Below, in pieces: positions 1 to 7,635 of a DNA stretch of 49,018 nucleotides. The position numbers and the translations under genes are program-made. This DNA is from Silicimonas sp. (GTDB lineage Bacteria; Pseudomonadota; Alphaproteobacteria; Rhodobacterales; Rhodobacteraceae). The notes under the pieces were generated by a model. The model searched no databases, had not been told where the DNA came from, and saw nothing but the letters and a program-made list of their open reading frames with translations. The DNA is taken from positions 1 through 49,018 of the forward strand of contig JAJEGW010000217.1 in NCBI GenBank assembly GCA_022819605.1. The letters are read 5' to 3'. Position 1 is the first letter of the stretch, and every line of letters begins with the position of its first letter.

Positions 1-269
1 ATGTCGCTTTCCTTCATGATCAGAAGTTCTTCGCCGTCGAGCGTGATCTCGGTACCCGACCACTTGCCGAACAGGATCTTGTCGCCAGCCTTGACATCCA
101 TCTTGATGCGCTTGCCGCCGTCGTCCTTTGCCCCTCCGCCAACGGACACGATCTCGCCCTCAGCGGGCTTCTCCTTGGCGTTGTCGGGGATGATCAGGCC
201 GCCGGCGGTCTTCTCGTCGCCTTCCACGCGACGAACAAGAACGCGATCATGAAGCGGGGTGAATTTCAT
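1..269 (-). CDS. groES: Co-chaperonin GroES (partial, C-terminus outside window)
   Basis: Lid subunit of the GroEL-GroES folding chamber in the cytoplasm. The reverse strand reads [20 protein letters not shown] and continues with the mobile-loop region ([15 protein letters not shown]) and the [20 protein letters not shown] core, all classic GroES. About 89 of the usual 95 residues are present, so only the last few lie outside the window. The ATG at 269-267 is preceded by GAAGGAG at good spacing. A perfect CIRCE operator lies upstream, so HrcA heat-shock control is expected. groEL should follow beyond the left edge. Confidence 0.97.
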   Translation of the reverse strand, partial: MKFTPLHDRVLVRRVEGDEKTAGGLIIPDNAKEKPAEGEIVSVGGGAKDDGGKRIKMDVKAGDKILFGKWSGTEITLDGEELLIMKESD

Positions 270-305
270 GTTGAACGCTCCTTCGTTCCTTTCATTGTAT
301 TCCTG

Positions 306-332
306 TTAGCACTCGCAACAGGTGAGTGCTAA
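306..332. promoter_or_regulatory. CIRCE operator (HrcA binding site) of groESL
   Basis: A perfect inverted repeat, TTAGCACTC, nine bases, GAGTGCTAA, matches the CIRCE consensus exactly. It lies 37 bp upstream of the groES start codon. HrcA binds CIRCE and represses groESL until heat shock; this is established for the element in many bacteria. No hrcA gene is in the window. Confidence 0.96.
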
Positions 333-430
333 CAGGCGCTAACTAGGGAAGCGCTCAAGGTCTGTCAACAGTGGCTGGAACTTTTTTTGAACTCGTCCCA
401 AGAACTCGAAAACGCGGGGAATCCAAGTGC

Positions 431-1429
431 TCAACGGTAGCTTTCACGCCTGGTGGCCAGATATTCGCGCCGCAGCGTGTACATCCCTGTCGCCATGATG
501 ATCGCGGTTCCCGCCCACGTCCAGGCATCCGGAAACTGGCCGAAGACAAGCCAGCCGTACAGCGATGCCCAGATGATCAGCGTGTAGTGCACCGGTGCGA
601 CCGCGACCGCGAGCCCCAGTTCAAGGGCGCGGATCACGCACACTTCAGCAAGTCCCGCCAGCAGGGCCAATCCCACAAGGAGCAGGAATTCAGACCCGCT
701 GGGCGTGACCCACACCCATGGCAACGGCACCGATAGCACGAAGACGGCAGTCATTGCCGTGTACAGGATCGTCGTGCCGGTCCCGTCCCTGGCCGCAATC
801 GCCCTGCTGATGACTTGACGGCACGCGAAGAAAAACGCGGCAACGACCACGAGCATGGCAGCGGGATGAACCACCCCCATGCCCGGGCGGAGTATGATCA
901 TCGACCCGACGAATCCCAACACGACGGCAAACCACCTGCGCCATCCGACGGGCTCCCGGAGAATCAGCGCCGCCATGAGCGTGACCAGGAAAGGCGCCAC
1001 GAAGCTCACGGCCACTGCGTCCGCAAGCGGCACATGGCGAATGGCGAAAATGAACGCAGCAGCGGACAGCGCCGCCACGAGACCACGGATAAGTTGCAGC
1101 TTCGGGTGCGCGGTCAGAAACAGGTGGCGCCCATGCAGCGCCAGCAGAAACAGGGCGCCGACGAACAGGCCCAGCTGCCGCGTCCACACGATCTGGAACG
1201 GATGCAGGTCGCTGGTCAGGAACTTTGCGATCGTGTCCACCGCCGCAAACAGGAACATGCCGAGGCCCATCAGAATGAGACCCCTGCCGTTCTCCACCCG
1301 TCGGGCAGGCATCGCATCCGTAGATTGGTTCGTGATCTCCGGCCCTCCGGCTGTCACGCGAATAGAGACCGGATCGCGACCGCTGGCAAGAACCCCTGCA
1401 GCCTGCTGCATTCCCGCTTGACTTCGCAC
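431..1429 (-). CDS. EamA/DMT-family transporter (RhaT-like)
   Basis: Inner-membrane drug/metabolite-superfamily permease of about ten helices in two EamA repeats. Hydrophobic segments are clear, for example LILMGLGMFLFAAVDTIAKF early and AALILREPVGWRRW (the loop typical of the first repeat end) near the middle. The substrate cannot be told from sequence; relatives export amino acids or other metabolites. The GTG at 1429 has AGGGGG at good spacing but gives a 50-residue tail before the first helix. An ATG at 1312 gives the more usual short N-terminus. It is divergent from ffh, with the structured region 1444-1560 between them. Confidence 0.85.
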   Translation of the reverse strand: MRSQAGMQQAAGVLASGRDPVSIRVTAGGPEITNQSTDAMPARRVENGRGLILMGLGMFLFAAVDTIAKFLTSDLHPFQIVWTRQLGLFVGALFLLALHGRHLFLTAHPKLQLIRGLVAALSAAAFIFAIRHVPLADAVAVSFVAPFLVTLMAALILREPVGWRRWFAVVLGFVGSMIILRPGMGVVHPAAMLVVVAAFFFACRQVISRAIAARDGTGTTILYTAMTAVFVLSVPLPWVWVTPSGSEFLLLVGLALLAGLAEVCVIRALELGLAVAVAPVHYTLIIWASLYGWLVFGQFPDAWTWAGTAIIMATGMYTLRREYLATRRESYR

Positions 1430-1443
1430 ACTCGACCCCCTAC

Positions 1444-1560
1444 GCCGCCCATGTTTCCGGGAGCAGCTATCTCCCGGTCCCTGAAAACTCAGGGATCGCC
1501 CCCCATCAGCGCGTTGCGCCCATGGGGGTGCTTGGCGTTAAGGGCGGCAGATGCCTGCCG
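1444..1560 (+). promoter_or_regulatory. Candidate structured leader upstream of ffh (four stems plus an alternative hairpin)
   Basis: Perfect stems seen by eye: P1 GCCGCCC 1444-1450 with GGGCGGC 1542-1548; P2 CCGGGAG 1457-1463 with CTCCCGG 1471-1477; P3 TCCCTGA 1478-1484 with TCAGGGA 1489-1495, which directly abuts P2; P4 CCCCCAT 1500-1506 with ATGGGGG 1522-1528, with an inner GCGC-GTT-GCGC helix. P1 would close the other three. The 3' strand of P1 also pairs downstream as CGGCAG-atgc-CTGCCG (1545-1560), so the two folds exclude each other. The ffh start lies 30 bp further on. A possible -35 (TTGACT 1418-1423) has only a poor -10 (TACGCC), and that promoter would start transcription inside P1. 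Function is unknown. It is not a tRNA and lacks 4.5S RNA signature bases. Confidence 0.45.
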
Positions 1561-1590
1561 GAAATCGAGCGGCGAATTGGAGATCGGACC

Positions 1591-3090
1591 TTGTTCGAGA
1601 ATCTGTCAGAGCGGCTTTCGGGTGTCTTCGACCGGCTCACGAGGCAGGGCGCTCTCTCGGAGTCCGATGTCCAGACTGCCCTGCGCGAAGTGCGGGTGGC
1701 GCTTCTCGAGGCCGATGTTGCGCTTCCCGTCGCCCGCGACTTCGTCAAGGCCGTGCAGGAAAAAGCCACGGGCCAGGCAGTCACGAAGTCCGTCACGCCG
1801 GGCCAGCAGGTCGTAAAGATCGTCCATGACGAACTCGTTCGCGTGCTCAGCGGAGACGAGGATCCTGGCACGCTGAAAGTCGACGATCCGCCCGCGCCCA
1901 TCCTGATGCTGGGCCTGCAGGGATCGGGCAAGACAACCACCACAGCCAAGCTTGCCAAGAGGCTCACCGAACGGGACGGCAAGCGCGTGCTCATGGCGTC
2001 CCTCGACACGAACCGGCCGGCAGCCATGGAACAGCTTGCAATTCTGGGCAGGCAGATCGGCGTCCAGACATTGCCCATCGTGAAGGGCGAAGACCCAATT
2101 GCCATTGCCAGGCGCGCCAAGCTGCAGGCCACCCTTGGAGGCTACGATGTCTACATGCTCGACACGGCTGGCCGCCTCCACATTGACCAGGAACTTGTGT
2201 CGCAGGCCGCAGCCGTCCGCGACGCGGCAAGCCCGCGCGAAACGCTTCTGGTCGTGGACGGCCTGACCGGGCAGGACGCAGTCAACGTGGCCACCGAATT
2301 CGACGACAAGATCGGTGTAACGGGCGTCATCCTGACCCGAATGGACGGTGACGGGCGCGGCGGAGCCGCCCTTTCCATGCGCGCTGTAACAGGCAAGCCG
2401 ATCCGCTTTGTTGGAACCGGCGAAAAACTGGATGCCATCGAGACCTTCGAGCCCGATCGAGTCGCGGGCCGCATCCTGGGCATGGGCGACATCGTCGCCT
2501 TGGTGGAAAAGGCCCAGGAAACCGTCGAGGCCGAGAAGGCCGAGCGCATGATGAAGCGCTTCCAGAAGGGCCAGTTCAGCATGAACGACCTCAAGGGCCA
2601 GCTCACGCAGATGGCCGAAATGGGCGGCATGACGGGCATCATGGGAATGATGCCGGGAATGGGGAAGATGAAGGCACAGATGGACAAGGCCGGGTTTGAC
2701 GACCGCGTGATCCGCCAGCAGATCGCCCTGATCGATTCCATGACCAAGCGGGAACGCGCCAACCCGCGAATCCTGCAAGCATCCCGAAAGAAACGCGTTG
2801 CCGCAGGCGCAGGGCTTGAAGTGTCCGATCTCAACAGGCTGCTGAAGATGCACCGCCAGATGTCCGACATGATGAAAAAGGTCGGTCGCATGGGCAAGAA
2901 AGGCATGATGAGCCAGCTCGGCGGACTTGCAGGCGGCGGCGGAGCCATGGCAGGCGGCATGCCCGGAAAGGCGGAAATCGAGGCTGCCCAACGGCAGCTC
3001 GGCCGGTTGCCCGGCGGCCTTGCGGGTCTCGGCGACGATTCGGGGGGCCAGTTCCCGCCGGGGATCTCAGGACTTGGGAAGAAGCAATGA
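1591..3090 (+). CDS. ffh: Signal recognition particle GTPase Ffh
   Basis: Binds 4.5S RNA and signal sequences and delivers ribosome-nascent-chain complexes to FtsY at the membrane. The protein has the N domain (LFENLSERLSGVFDRL), the G domain with P-loop GLQGSGKTTTTAKLA, LDTAGR, and TRMDGDGRGGAALS, then a methionine-rich M domain with runs such as MGGMTGIMGMMPGMGKMKAQM and a Gly/Ala-rich C-terminus. Length is 499 residues, normal for alphaproteobacteria. The start is a TTG, with GGAG 8 bp upstream, placing the protein at (M)FENLSERL. The in-frame ATG at 1522 would add 23 residues unlike the family and lies inside the structured leader. Confidence 0.95.
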   Translation: MFENLSERLSGVFDRLTRQGALSESDVQTALREVRVALLEADVALPVARDFVKAVQEKATGQAVTKSVTPGQQVVKIVHDELVRVLSGDEDPGTLKVDDPPAPILMLGLQGSGKTTTTAKLAKRLTERDGKRVLMASLDTNRPAAMEQLAILGRQIGVQTLPIVKGEDPIAIARRAKLQATLGGYDVYMLDTAGRLHIDQELVSQAAAVRDAASPRETLLVVDGLTGQDAVNVATEFDDKIGVTGVILTRMDGDGRGGAALSMRAVTGKPIRFVGTGEKLDAIETFEPDRVAGRILGMGDIVALVEKAQETVEAEKAERMMKRFQKGQFSMNDLKGQLTQMAEMGGMTGIMGMMPGMGKMKAQMDKAGFDDRVIRQQIALIDSMTKRERANPRILQASRKKRVAAGAGLEVSDLNRLLKMHRQMSDMMKKVGRMGKKGMMSQLGGLAGGGGAMAGGMPGKAEIEAAQRQLGRLPGGLAGLGDDSGGQFPPGISGLGKKQ

Positions 3091-3220
3091 GCCCGCACCG
3101 ATCCCCGTTTCTCCATTTTCGGATGCGCGCTTTCGCGCCGCAACGTCTCCAGACCAAGGGTGTGGATTCACGAGCGGTCGGCAACCACGCCTTTCTCCCG
3201 TGCAACTGTGCCGGCAAGCC

Positions 3221-3871
3221 ATGACCTCGAGACACGAGGAACCGACGCCGGGTCCGGCAGCGGACATCGCGCTCGCGTTTGCGGCAAACGTGCCGGTGAT
3301 CCGCACCAGTCGCCTGGTTCTTCGCGCAGTTCGGCTGGAGGACTTTGCGGGTTTCGCATCCATCTTGTGCACGAAACGTGGCCGATTTGCTGGAGGCCCG
3401 ATTTCGCGCGAGGACGCATGGTCTGACTTCGCTGCTCTGAGTGCCGGGTGGTTGCTCCATGGCCACGGCGGATGGGCCGTGGCGGATACGGCCACCGGCG
3501 ATCTCCTGGGATTTGTGATACTGGGGCTTGAACCTGGTGATGTCGAGATCGAGCTTGGCTACCTGTTCCTGGAAGCTGCCGAAGGACGGGGATTTGCGAC
3601 GGAAGCGGCAGCGGAGGCGCGCGATTGGGCGTTCAACACCCTCGGTCTCCATACGTTTGTCAGCTACATCTCAAGCAAGAACGCCCGTTCCATCGCTCTG
3701 GCCAGACGACTCGGCGCCGTAGAGGACACGCCGCGGGACTGGCCAAAGGGGAACGTCGTGTACCGGCACGTCAGACCAGACGGGGAGGCGGTCGCGAGAC
3801 CAGGTTCCGCGCACGGTGCCCCGCCGATCCCGGATTTCATGAGACCAACTGAAAGGAGTCAAAATGACTGA
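3221..3871 (+). CDS. GNAT-family N-acetyltransferase (RimJ/RimL type)
   Basis: Predicted acetyl-CoA-dependent N-acetyltransferase of 216 residues. The beginning IRTSRLVLRAVRLEDFAGF and the core LGYLFLEAAEGRGFATEAA, followed by SKNARSIALARRLGAVEDT, are typical of the Acetyltransf_3 (RimJ/RimL-like) branch. The acceptor is unknown; relatives modify ribosomal-protein N-termini or small molecules. The gene lies between ffh and chorismate mutase and its end overlaps the next start by 8 bp, so translation is likely coupled. No strong ribosome binding site precedes the ATG chosen; it fits where family similarity begins. Confidence 0.85.
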   Translation: MTSRHEEPTPGPAADIALAFAANVPVIRTSRLVLRAVRLEDFAGFASILCTKRGRFAGGPISREDAWSDFAALSAGWLLHGHGGWAVADTATGDLLGFVILGLEPGDVEIELGYLFLEAAEGRGFATEAAAEARDWAFNTLGLHTFVSYISSKNARSIALARRLGAVEDTPRDWPKGNVVYRHVRPDGEAVARPGSAHGAPPIPDFMRPTERSQND

Positions 3872-4160
3872 CGACGTGAAGCGCGCCGCCGAGCTCCTGG
3901 AATCGCACCGGGCATCAATCGATCGGCTCGATACAATCCTCGTCTACACCCTTGCCGAGCGCTTCGCCTGCACCCAGACCGTGGGCAAGCTCAAGGCGGA
4001 GCACAAATTGCCGCCTGCCGACAAGTCCCGTGAGGCGGATCAGATCAAGCGCCTGGAAAGGCTTGCAGTGGAGGCCGACCTCGACCCCGAATTCGCGAAG
4101 AAATTCCTCGAGTTCATCATCGAGGAAGTCATCCAGCATCACATGCAAATACGGAAATAA
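3864..4160 (+). CDS. Chorismate mutase, AroQ class
   Basis: Rearranges chorismate to prephenate for phenylalanine and tyrosine synthesis. The 98-residue all-helical AroQ domain is visible: SIDRLDTILVYTLAERF on helix 1, then the conserved KLKAEHKLPPADKSREADQI (Lys, Arg and Asp/Glu contacts to substrate) and a C-terminal helix ending FIIEEVIQHHMQIRK. GAAAGGAG lies upstream of the ATG. A monofunctional mutase between ffh and rpsP is a layout I associate with Rhodobacterales. Confidence 0.9.
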   Translation: MTDDVKRAAELLESHRASIDRLDTILVYTLAERFACTQTVGKLKAEHKLPPADKSREADQIKRLERLAVEADLDPEFAKKFLEFIIEEVIQHHMQIRK

Positions 4161-4178
4161 ACCAGAAGGACCAACACA

Positions 4179-4760
4179 ATGGCAATGAAAATCCGCCTTG
4201 CTCGCGCCGGAACGAAGAAGCGCCCGTTCTACCGCATCGTCGCTGCCGACAGCCGCATGCCCCGAGACGGCCGCTTCATCGAGAAGCTGGGCACGTACAA
4301 TCCGCTCCTGCCCAAGGACAGTGCGGAACGGGTCAAGATGAGTCTCGAACGCATCAAGTACTGGATGGACCAGGGCGCAATGCCGACCGATCGCGTGTCA
4401 CGCTTCCTAGAGGCCGCGGGCGTGCTCGACAAAAAGGAACGCAGTAACCCGAAGAAGGCCCTGCCCCGCAAGAAGGCCCAGGAACGCGCTGAAGCGGCGG
4501 CCGCGAGCGAAGCTAAGGACGCCGCTGAGTCGCAGGATGCCCAACACGAAGACGCGAAAGCCGAAGAGGCCAAGGTGGACGAGGCGCCTAAGGCGAATTC
4601 CGAAGAGGCCGCCACCGAGGACTCTGAAGACGGTGCGCAAGCGGGGCCAGAAGAAACGCATGACGCCGCAATGACGGAAGTGAACGACGGGCCGAAAGCG
4701 GAATCCACGGACACGGAATCAGCCGAGACGGAAGTGCCCGAAGAGCCCAAGGCCGGATAA
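4179..4760 (+). CDS. rpsP: 30S ribosomal protein S16 with long acidic C-terminal tail
   Basis: Small-subunit protein binding the 5' domain of 16S rRNA. Residues 1-85 are standard S16: [40 protein letters not shown], and [17 protein letters not shown]. Residues from about 90 to 193 form a basic linker ([12 protein letters not shown]) followed by a low-complexity Ala/Glu/Asp-rich tail. The tail makes the protein about twice the length of the E. coli form and is longer than usual even for alphaproteobacteria. It precedes rimM, the normal partner. Confidence 0.95.
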   Translation: MAMKIRLARAGTKKRPFYRIVAADSRMPRDGRFIEKLGTYNPLLPKDSAERVKMSLERIKYWMDQGAMPTDRVSRFLEAAGVLDKKERSNPKKALPRKKAQERAEAAAASEAKDAAESQDAQHEDAKAEEAKVDEAPKANSEEAATEDSEDGAQAGPEETHDAAMTEVNDGPKAESTDTESAETEVPEEPKAG

Positions 4761-4770
4761 GGCATGCCCG

Positions 4771-4834
4771 GCTCGCCTGCCTCGATGCCGGCACGTCGCG
4801 CCCATGTCGGTCGTGGCGGGCAGGCACATCGAGC
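4771..4834 (+). promoter_or_regulatory. Intercistronic hairpin between rpsP and rimM
   Basis: GCCTGCC (4775-4781) pairs with GGCAGGC (4819-4825) around a 37-nt loop. GCTCG (4771-4775) can alternatively pair with CGAGC (4830-4834). It lies in the 116-bp rpsP-rimM gap, just before a rimM start with no clear Shine-Dalgarno sequence. In E. coli, mRNA structure in the homologous operon keeps rimM and trmD translation below that of the ribosomal protein genes. A similar role here is inference. Confidence 0.35.
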
Positions 4835-4876
4835 TGGTACGCGCAAGCCAATGCGTACGTGGATGGCAACGGCCCA

Positions 4877-5383
4877 ATGAAGGACCGTGTCTGTGTCGGC
4901 GCGATCACGGGCGCATTCGGGATCAAGGGAGAGGTACGCCTCCAGAGCTTTTGCGCTGAGCCCGAGTCCATCGCATCATACGGTCCGCTGTCGTCCGAGG
5001 ACGGCACGACGACATGGAACCTGCAGCTGGTGCGCCCTGCCAAGAGCGGTTTTGTCGGCCGTCTTTCGGGAGTAACCACGAAAGAGGAGGCGGACGCGCT
5101 TCGCGGCACGAAACTGCACGTTGCCCGGAGCCGGCTACCCGATCTGCCGGAAGACGAGTTCTACACCGCTGACCTCGTCGGACTCCGGGTCCTTGACACC
5201 GAGGGAAGCGAGATTGGCCGGATCACCGCGGTCCTGAACCACGGTGCCGGAGACTTGCTGGAAGTTGGCCGGGACGAGTCCGGGCCTGGCATCCTCCTGC
5301 CGCTGACCCGCGCAAACGTGCCGACGATCGACCTGTCGAACGGATTCATCGTGATCAACCCGCCGGACGGCCTGTTCGATTGA
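4877..5383 (+). CDS. rimM: Ribosome maturation factor RimM
   Basis: Assists 30S head assembly and binds S19. The 168-residue protein shows the RimM N-domain (VCVGAITGAFGIKGEVRLQSF), the linking TTKEEADALRGTKLHVARSRLPDLPEDEFYTADLVGL and the PRC-barrel part ending FIVINPPDGLFD. The ATG at 4877 gives the usual MKDRVCVGAI start; a GTG at 4859 would add six residues. Neither has a good ribosome binding site. trmD, which normally follows, is missing here and lies about 37 kb away on the other strand. Confidence 0.94.
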   Translation: MKDRVCVGAITGAFGIKGEVRLQSFCAEPESIASYGPLSSEDGTTTWNLQLVRPAKSGFVGRLSGVTTKEEADALRGTKLHVARSRLPDLPEDEFYTADLVGLRVLDTEGSEIGRITAVLNHGAGDLLEVGRDESGPGILLPLTRANVPTIDLSNGFIVINPPDGLFD

Positions 5384-5590
5384 GCCTGGCCGACCGAACC
5401 GAGGCATCGGCCCGTCTCGCGGCGAGCATGGCCACGGAACAGACCCGTCACCGATGTCACCCTCGAAAGCTCATGCGCCGACGACTGGCTGCCTTTCCAA
5501 CTGTTGAGGTTTCTGCCTCTTTCAAACAACCCACTCTGACGATAGTGTTGCATACAGAAATTGGACCCAAAGGAAAAAGGGGGAAATGTC

Positions 5591-6787
5591 ATGAAGAAGA
5601 TGCTTGCTGCTTCCGTCGCGTCCGCGTTCCTTGCAGGCACGGCCTTGGCCAGCGGTCATTCGGAAATCAAGATCGGAATCATCGTGGGACTCACCGGCCC
5701 GATCGAATCGCTGACGCCGCAAATGGCGTCGGGAGCCGAACTTGCAATGATGGAAGTCAGCGATTCCGGACTCCTGCTCGGCGGCTCCACGGTGACGCCG
5801 GTCCGCGGTGACTCAACCTGCATCGACTCCGCTGCTGCGACCTCCGTTGCCGAACAGCAGATCACCAGCGATGGCGTGAAGGCCATCGTGGGCGGGGACT
5901 GCTCCGGTGTGACCGGCGCAATCCTGGAAAACGTCGCTCTTCCAAACGGCATCGTGATGGTTTCGCCTTCGGCAACCTCACCGGGCCTCAGCCACCAGAA
6001 CAACGAGGACAACGGGCTCTTCTTCCGAACCGCACCTTCCGACGCGCGCCAGGGCGTCGTGATGACGGAAGTCCTCATGGAACTGGGCATCAGCGAAGTT
6101 GCGGTGACCTACACCAACAACGACTACGGCAAGGGTCTGGCCGACAGCTTCCAGGCTGCGTTCGAGGCTGCTGGCGGCACGGTTACGATCAATGCCGCGC
6201 ACGAAGACGGCAAGGGTGACTATTCGGCAGAGGTCGGCGCCCTGGCTTCAGCCGGCGGTCAGCGCCTGGTTGTTGCAGGCTATGTCGACCAGGGTGGATC
6301 CGGCATCATCCGCGCGGCGCTTGATTCCGGTGCGTTCGACACCTTTCACCTGCCCGACGGCATGATTTCGGATTCCTTGACGGACAACTTCGGCAGCGAA
6401 ATCGATGGCTCGACCGGTCAGGTCCCGGGCACCGACAGCCCCGGTGCTGCCAAGTATGTCGATCTTGCGGCGGGTGCCTTCGACGCCACTTCGCCGTTTT
6501 CCGCCGAAAGCTATGATGCCGCGGCGTTGATCATGCTCGCCATGCAGGCCGCCGGATCCGCGGAATCCGCCGATTTCAAGGACAAGGTCATGGACGTCGC
6601 CAATGCACCGGGCGAGAAGATCTTCCCTGGCGAACTAGCCAAGGCTCTGCAAATCCTCGCCGACGGCGGCGACGTCGACTATGTCGGCGCAAGCGCGGTC
6701 GAACTGATCGGCCCGGGTGAATCGGCTGGCAACTACCGCCAAATTGAAGTCAAGGGCGGCAGCATCGAAACCGTCAAGTATCGATAG
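5591..6787 (+). CDS. Branched-chain-amino-acid-type ABC transporter, periplasmic binding protein
   Basis: Periplasmic receptor of a HAAT-family (LivK-like) importer. A signal peptide (MKKMLAASVASAFLAGTALA) is followed by IKIGIIVGLTGPIESLTPQM, the typical Peripla_BP_6 opening. AIVGGDCSGVTGAILENVA and TYTNNDYGKGLADSF are further family landmarks. Length is 398 residues. The ATG at 5591 follows a purine-rich AAAAAGGGGGAAA stretch; an in-frame start at 5561 would put charge ahead of the signal peptide. The ligand is not resolved: family members bind Leu/Ile/Val, other amino acids, amides or aromatic acids. It heads the operon and is followed by a strong terminator. Confidence 0.92.
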   Translation: MKKMLAASVASAFLAGTALASGHSEIKIGIIVGLTGPIESLTPQMASGAELAMMEVSDSGLLLGGSTVTPVRGDSTCIDSAAATSVAEQQITSDGVKAIVGGDCSGVTGAILENVALPNGIVMVSPSATSPGLSHQNNEDNGLFFRTAPSDARQGVVMTEVLMELGISEVAVTYTNNDYGKGLADSFQAAFEAAGGTVTINAAHEDGKGDYSAEVGALASAGGQRLVVAGYVDQGGSGIIRAALDSGAFDTFHLPDGMISDSLTDNFGSEIDGSTGQVPGTDSPGAAKYVDLAAGAFDATSPFSAESYDAAALIMLAMQAAGSAESADFKDKVMDVANAPGEKIFPGELAKALQILADGGDVDYVGASAVELIGPGESAGNYRQIEVKGGSIETVKYR

Positions 6788-6800
6788 CGCGGCAAGCCAG

Positions 6801-6828
6801 GGGCCCGGACTTGTTCCGGGCCCTTTTT
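6801..6828 (+). terminator. Rho-independent terminator after the binding-protein gene
   Basis: GGGCCCGGA (6801-6809), loop CTTGT, TCCGGGCCC (6815-6823), then TTTTT. This is a perfect 9-bp GC-rich stem with a U-run, 13 bp after the binding-protein stop and just before livG. It probably stops most transcripts so the receptor is made in excess of the membrane parts. Confidence 0.9.
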
Positions 6829-6843
6829 CATCCGGGAACGGGC

Positions 6844-7635
6844 ATGATCAGGGTCGAGGGCCTGCACAAGCATTTCGGCGGATTTCGTGCCGTTGATGGA
6901 GTAACCTTGGAAATTGCGCCGGGCTCGATCACCGGCCTGATCGGACCTAACGGCGCAGGCAAGACGACGCTGTTCAACGTTATCGCAGGATCCCTGCCCC
7001 CGACTGGCGGACATGTGTTCATGAACGGCGAGGACATCACTGGCCTTCCGCCGCATGACCTCTTCCACAAGGGGCTTCTCCGCACGTTTCAGATCGCCCA
7101 TGAGTTCGCTTCCATGAGCGTCCGCGAAAACCTGATGTTGGTTCCTGGCCAGCAGCAGGGAGAGAGAATCTGGAACACGTGGATCGGTCGCCACCGGATC
7201 GCGGCAGAGGAAGAGGAGATCCGGAAGAAAGCCGACGAAGTGATGGAGTTCCTGACCATCGACCACTTGAGCGACGAAAGAGCGGGCAATCTTTCTGGAG
7301 GCCAAAAGAAGCTCCTTGAATTGGGTCGCACCATGATGGTGGATGCACAAATCGTCTTTCTGGACGAGGTGGGTGCCGGCGTGAACCGCACGCTGCTCAG
7401 GACGATCGGGGACGCGATCCAGCGTTTGAACAGGGAGCGCAGCTACACTTTCTGCATGATCGAACACGACATGGATTTCATTGGCCGTCTGTGCGACCCG
7501 GTCATCTGCATGGCTGAGGGAAAGGTCCTGGCCGAGGGAACGATCAGCCAGATAAAGGCGAACGATTTCGTCATAGAAGCCTATCTTGGCACCGGCCTGA
7601 AAAACAGGATGATCAAAGAGACGAGCGGTGAGTGA
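6844..7635 (+). CDS. HAAT-type ABC transporter ATP-binding protein LivG-like
   Basis: Cytoplasmic ATPase of the importer, 263 residues. Walker A GPNGAGKTT, the LivG-specific RTFQIAHEFASMSVRENLM, signature LSGGQKK and Walker B VFLDEVGAGVN followed by IEHDMDFI are present. The Walker B continuation is DEVGAGVN rather than DEPAAGLN, a variant I have seen in a branch of LivG proteins. The ATG at 6844 starts where similarity starts; an upstream in-frame TTG at 6811 lies inside the terminator stem and is rejected. The stop overlaps the livF start by 8 bp. Confidence 0.92.
   Translation: MIRVEGLHKHFGGFRAVDGVTLEIAPGSITGLIGPNGAGKTTLFNVIAGSLPPTGGHVFMNGEDITGLPPHDLFHKGLLRTFQIAHEFASMSVRENLMLVPGQQQGERIWNTWIGRHRIAAEEEEIRKKADEVMEFLTIDHLSDERAGNLSGGQKKLLELGRTMMVDAQIVFLDEVGAGVNRTLLRTIGDAIQRLNRERSYTFCMIEHDMDFIGRLCDPVICMAEGKVLAEGTISQIKANDFVIEAYLGTGLKNRMIKETSGE

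Noticed and set aside
333..430. Heat-shock sigma promoter for groES
   Set aside because: A CTTGAG lies upstream on the minus strand but no convincing -10 is at the right spacing, so only the CIRCE site is reported.
1444..1548. tRNA-like cloverleaf reading of the ffh leader
   Set aside because: It has a 7-bp outer stem and three arms, but is over 100 nt, has no T-loop or anticodon arm pattern and no CCA-type end.
1444..1590. 4.5S (SRP) RNA gene next to ffh
   Set aside because: The conserved GGAA tetraloop and asymmetric-loop bases of the SRP RNA are not present.
1606..2991. 461-codon minus-strand frame opposite ffh
   Set aside because: No family features; the plus-strand Ffh motifs are unmistakable.
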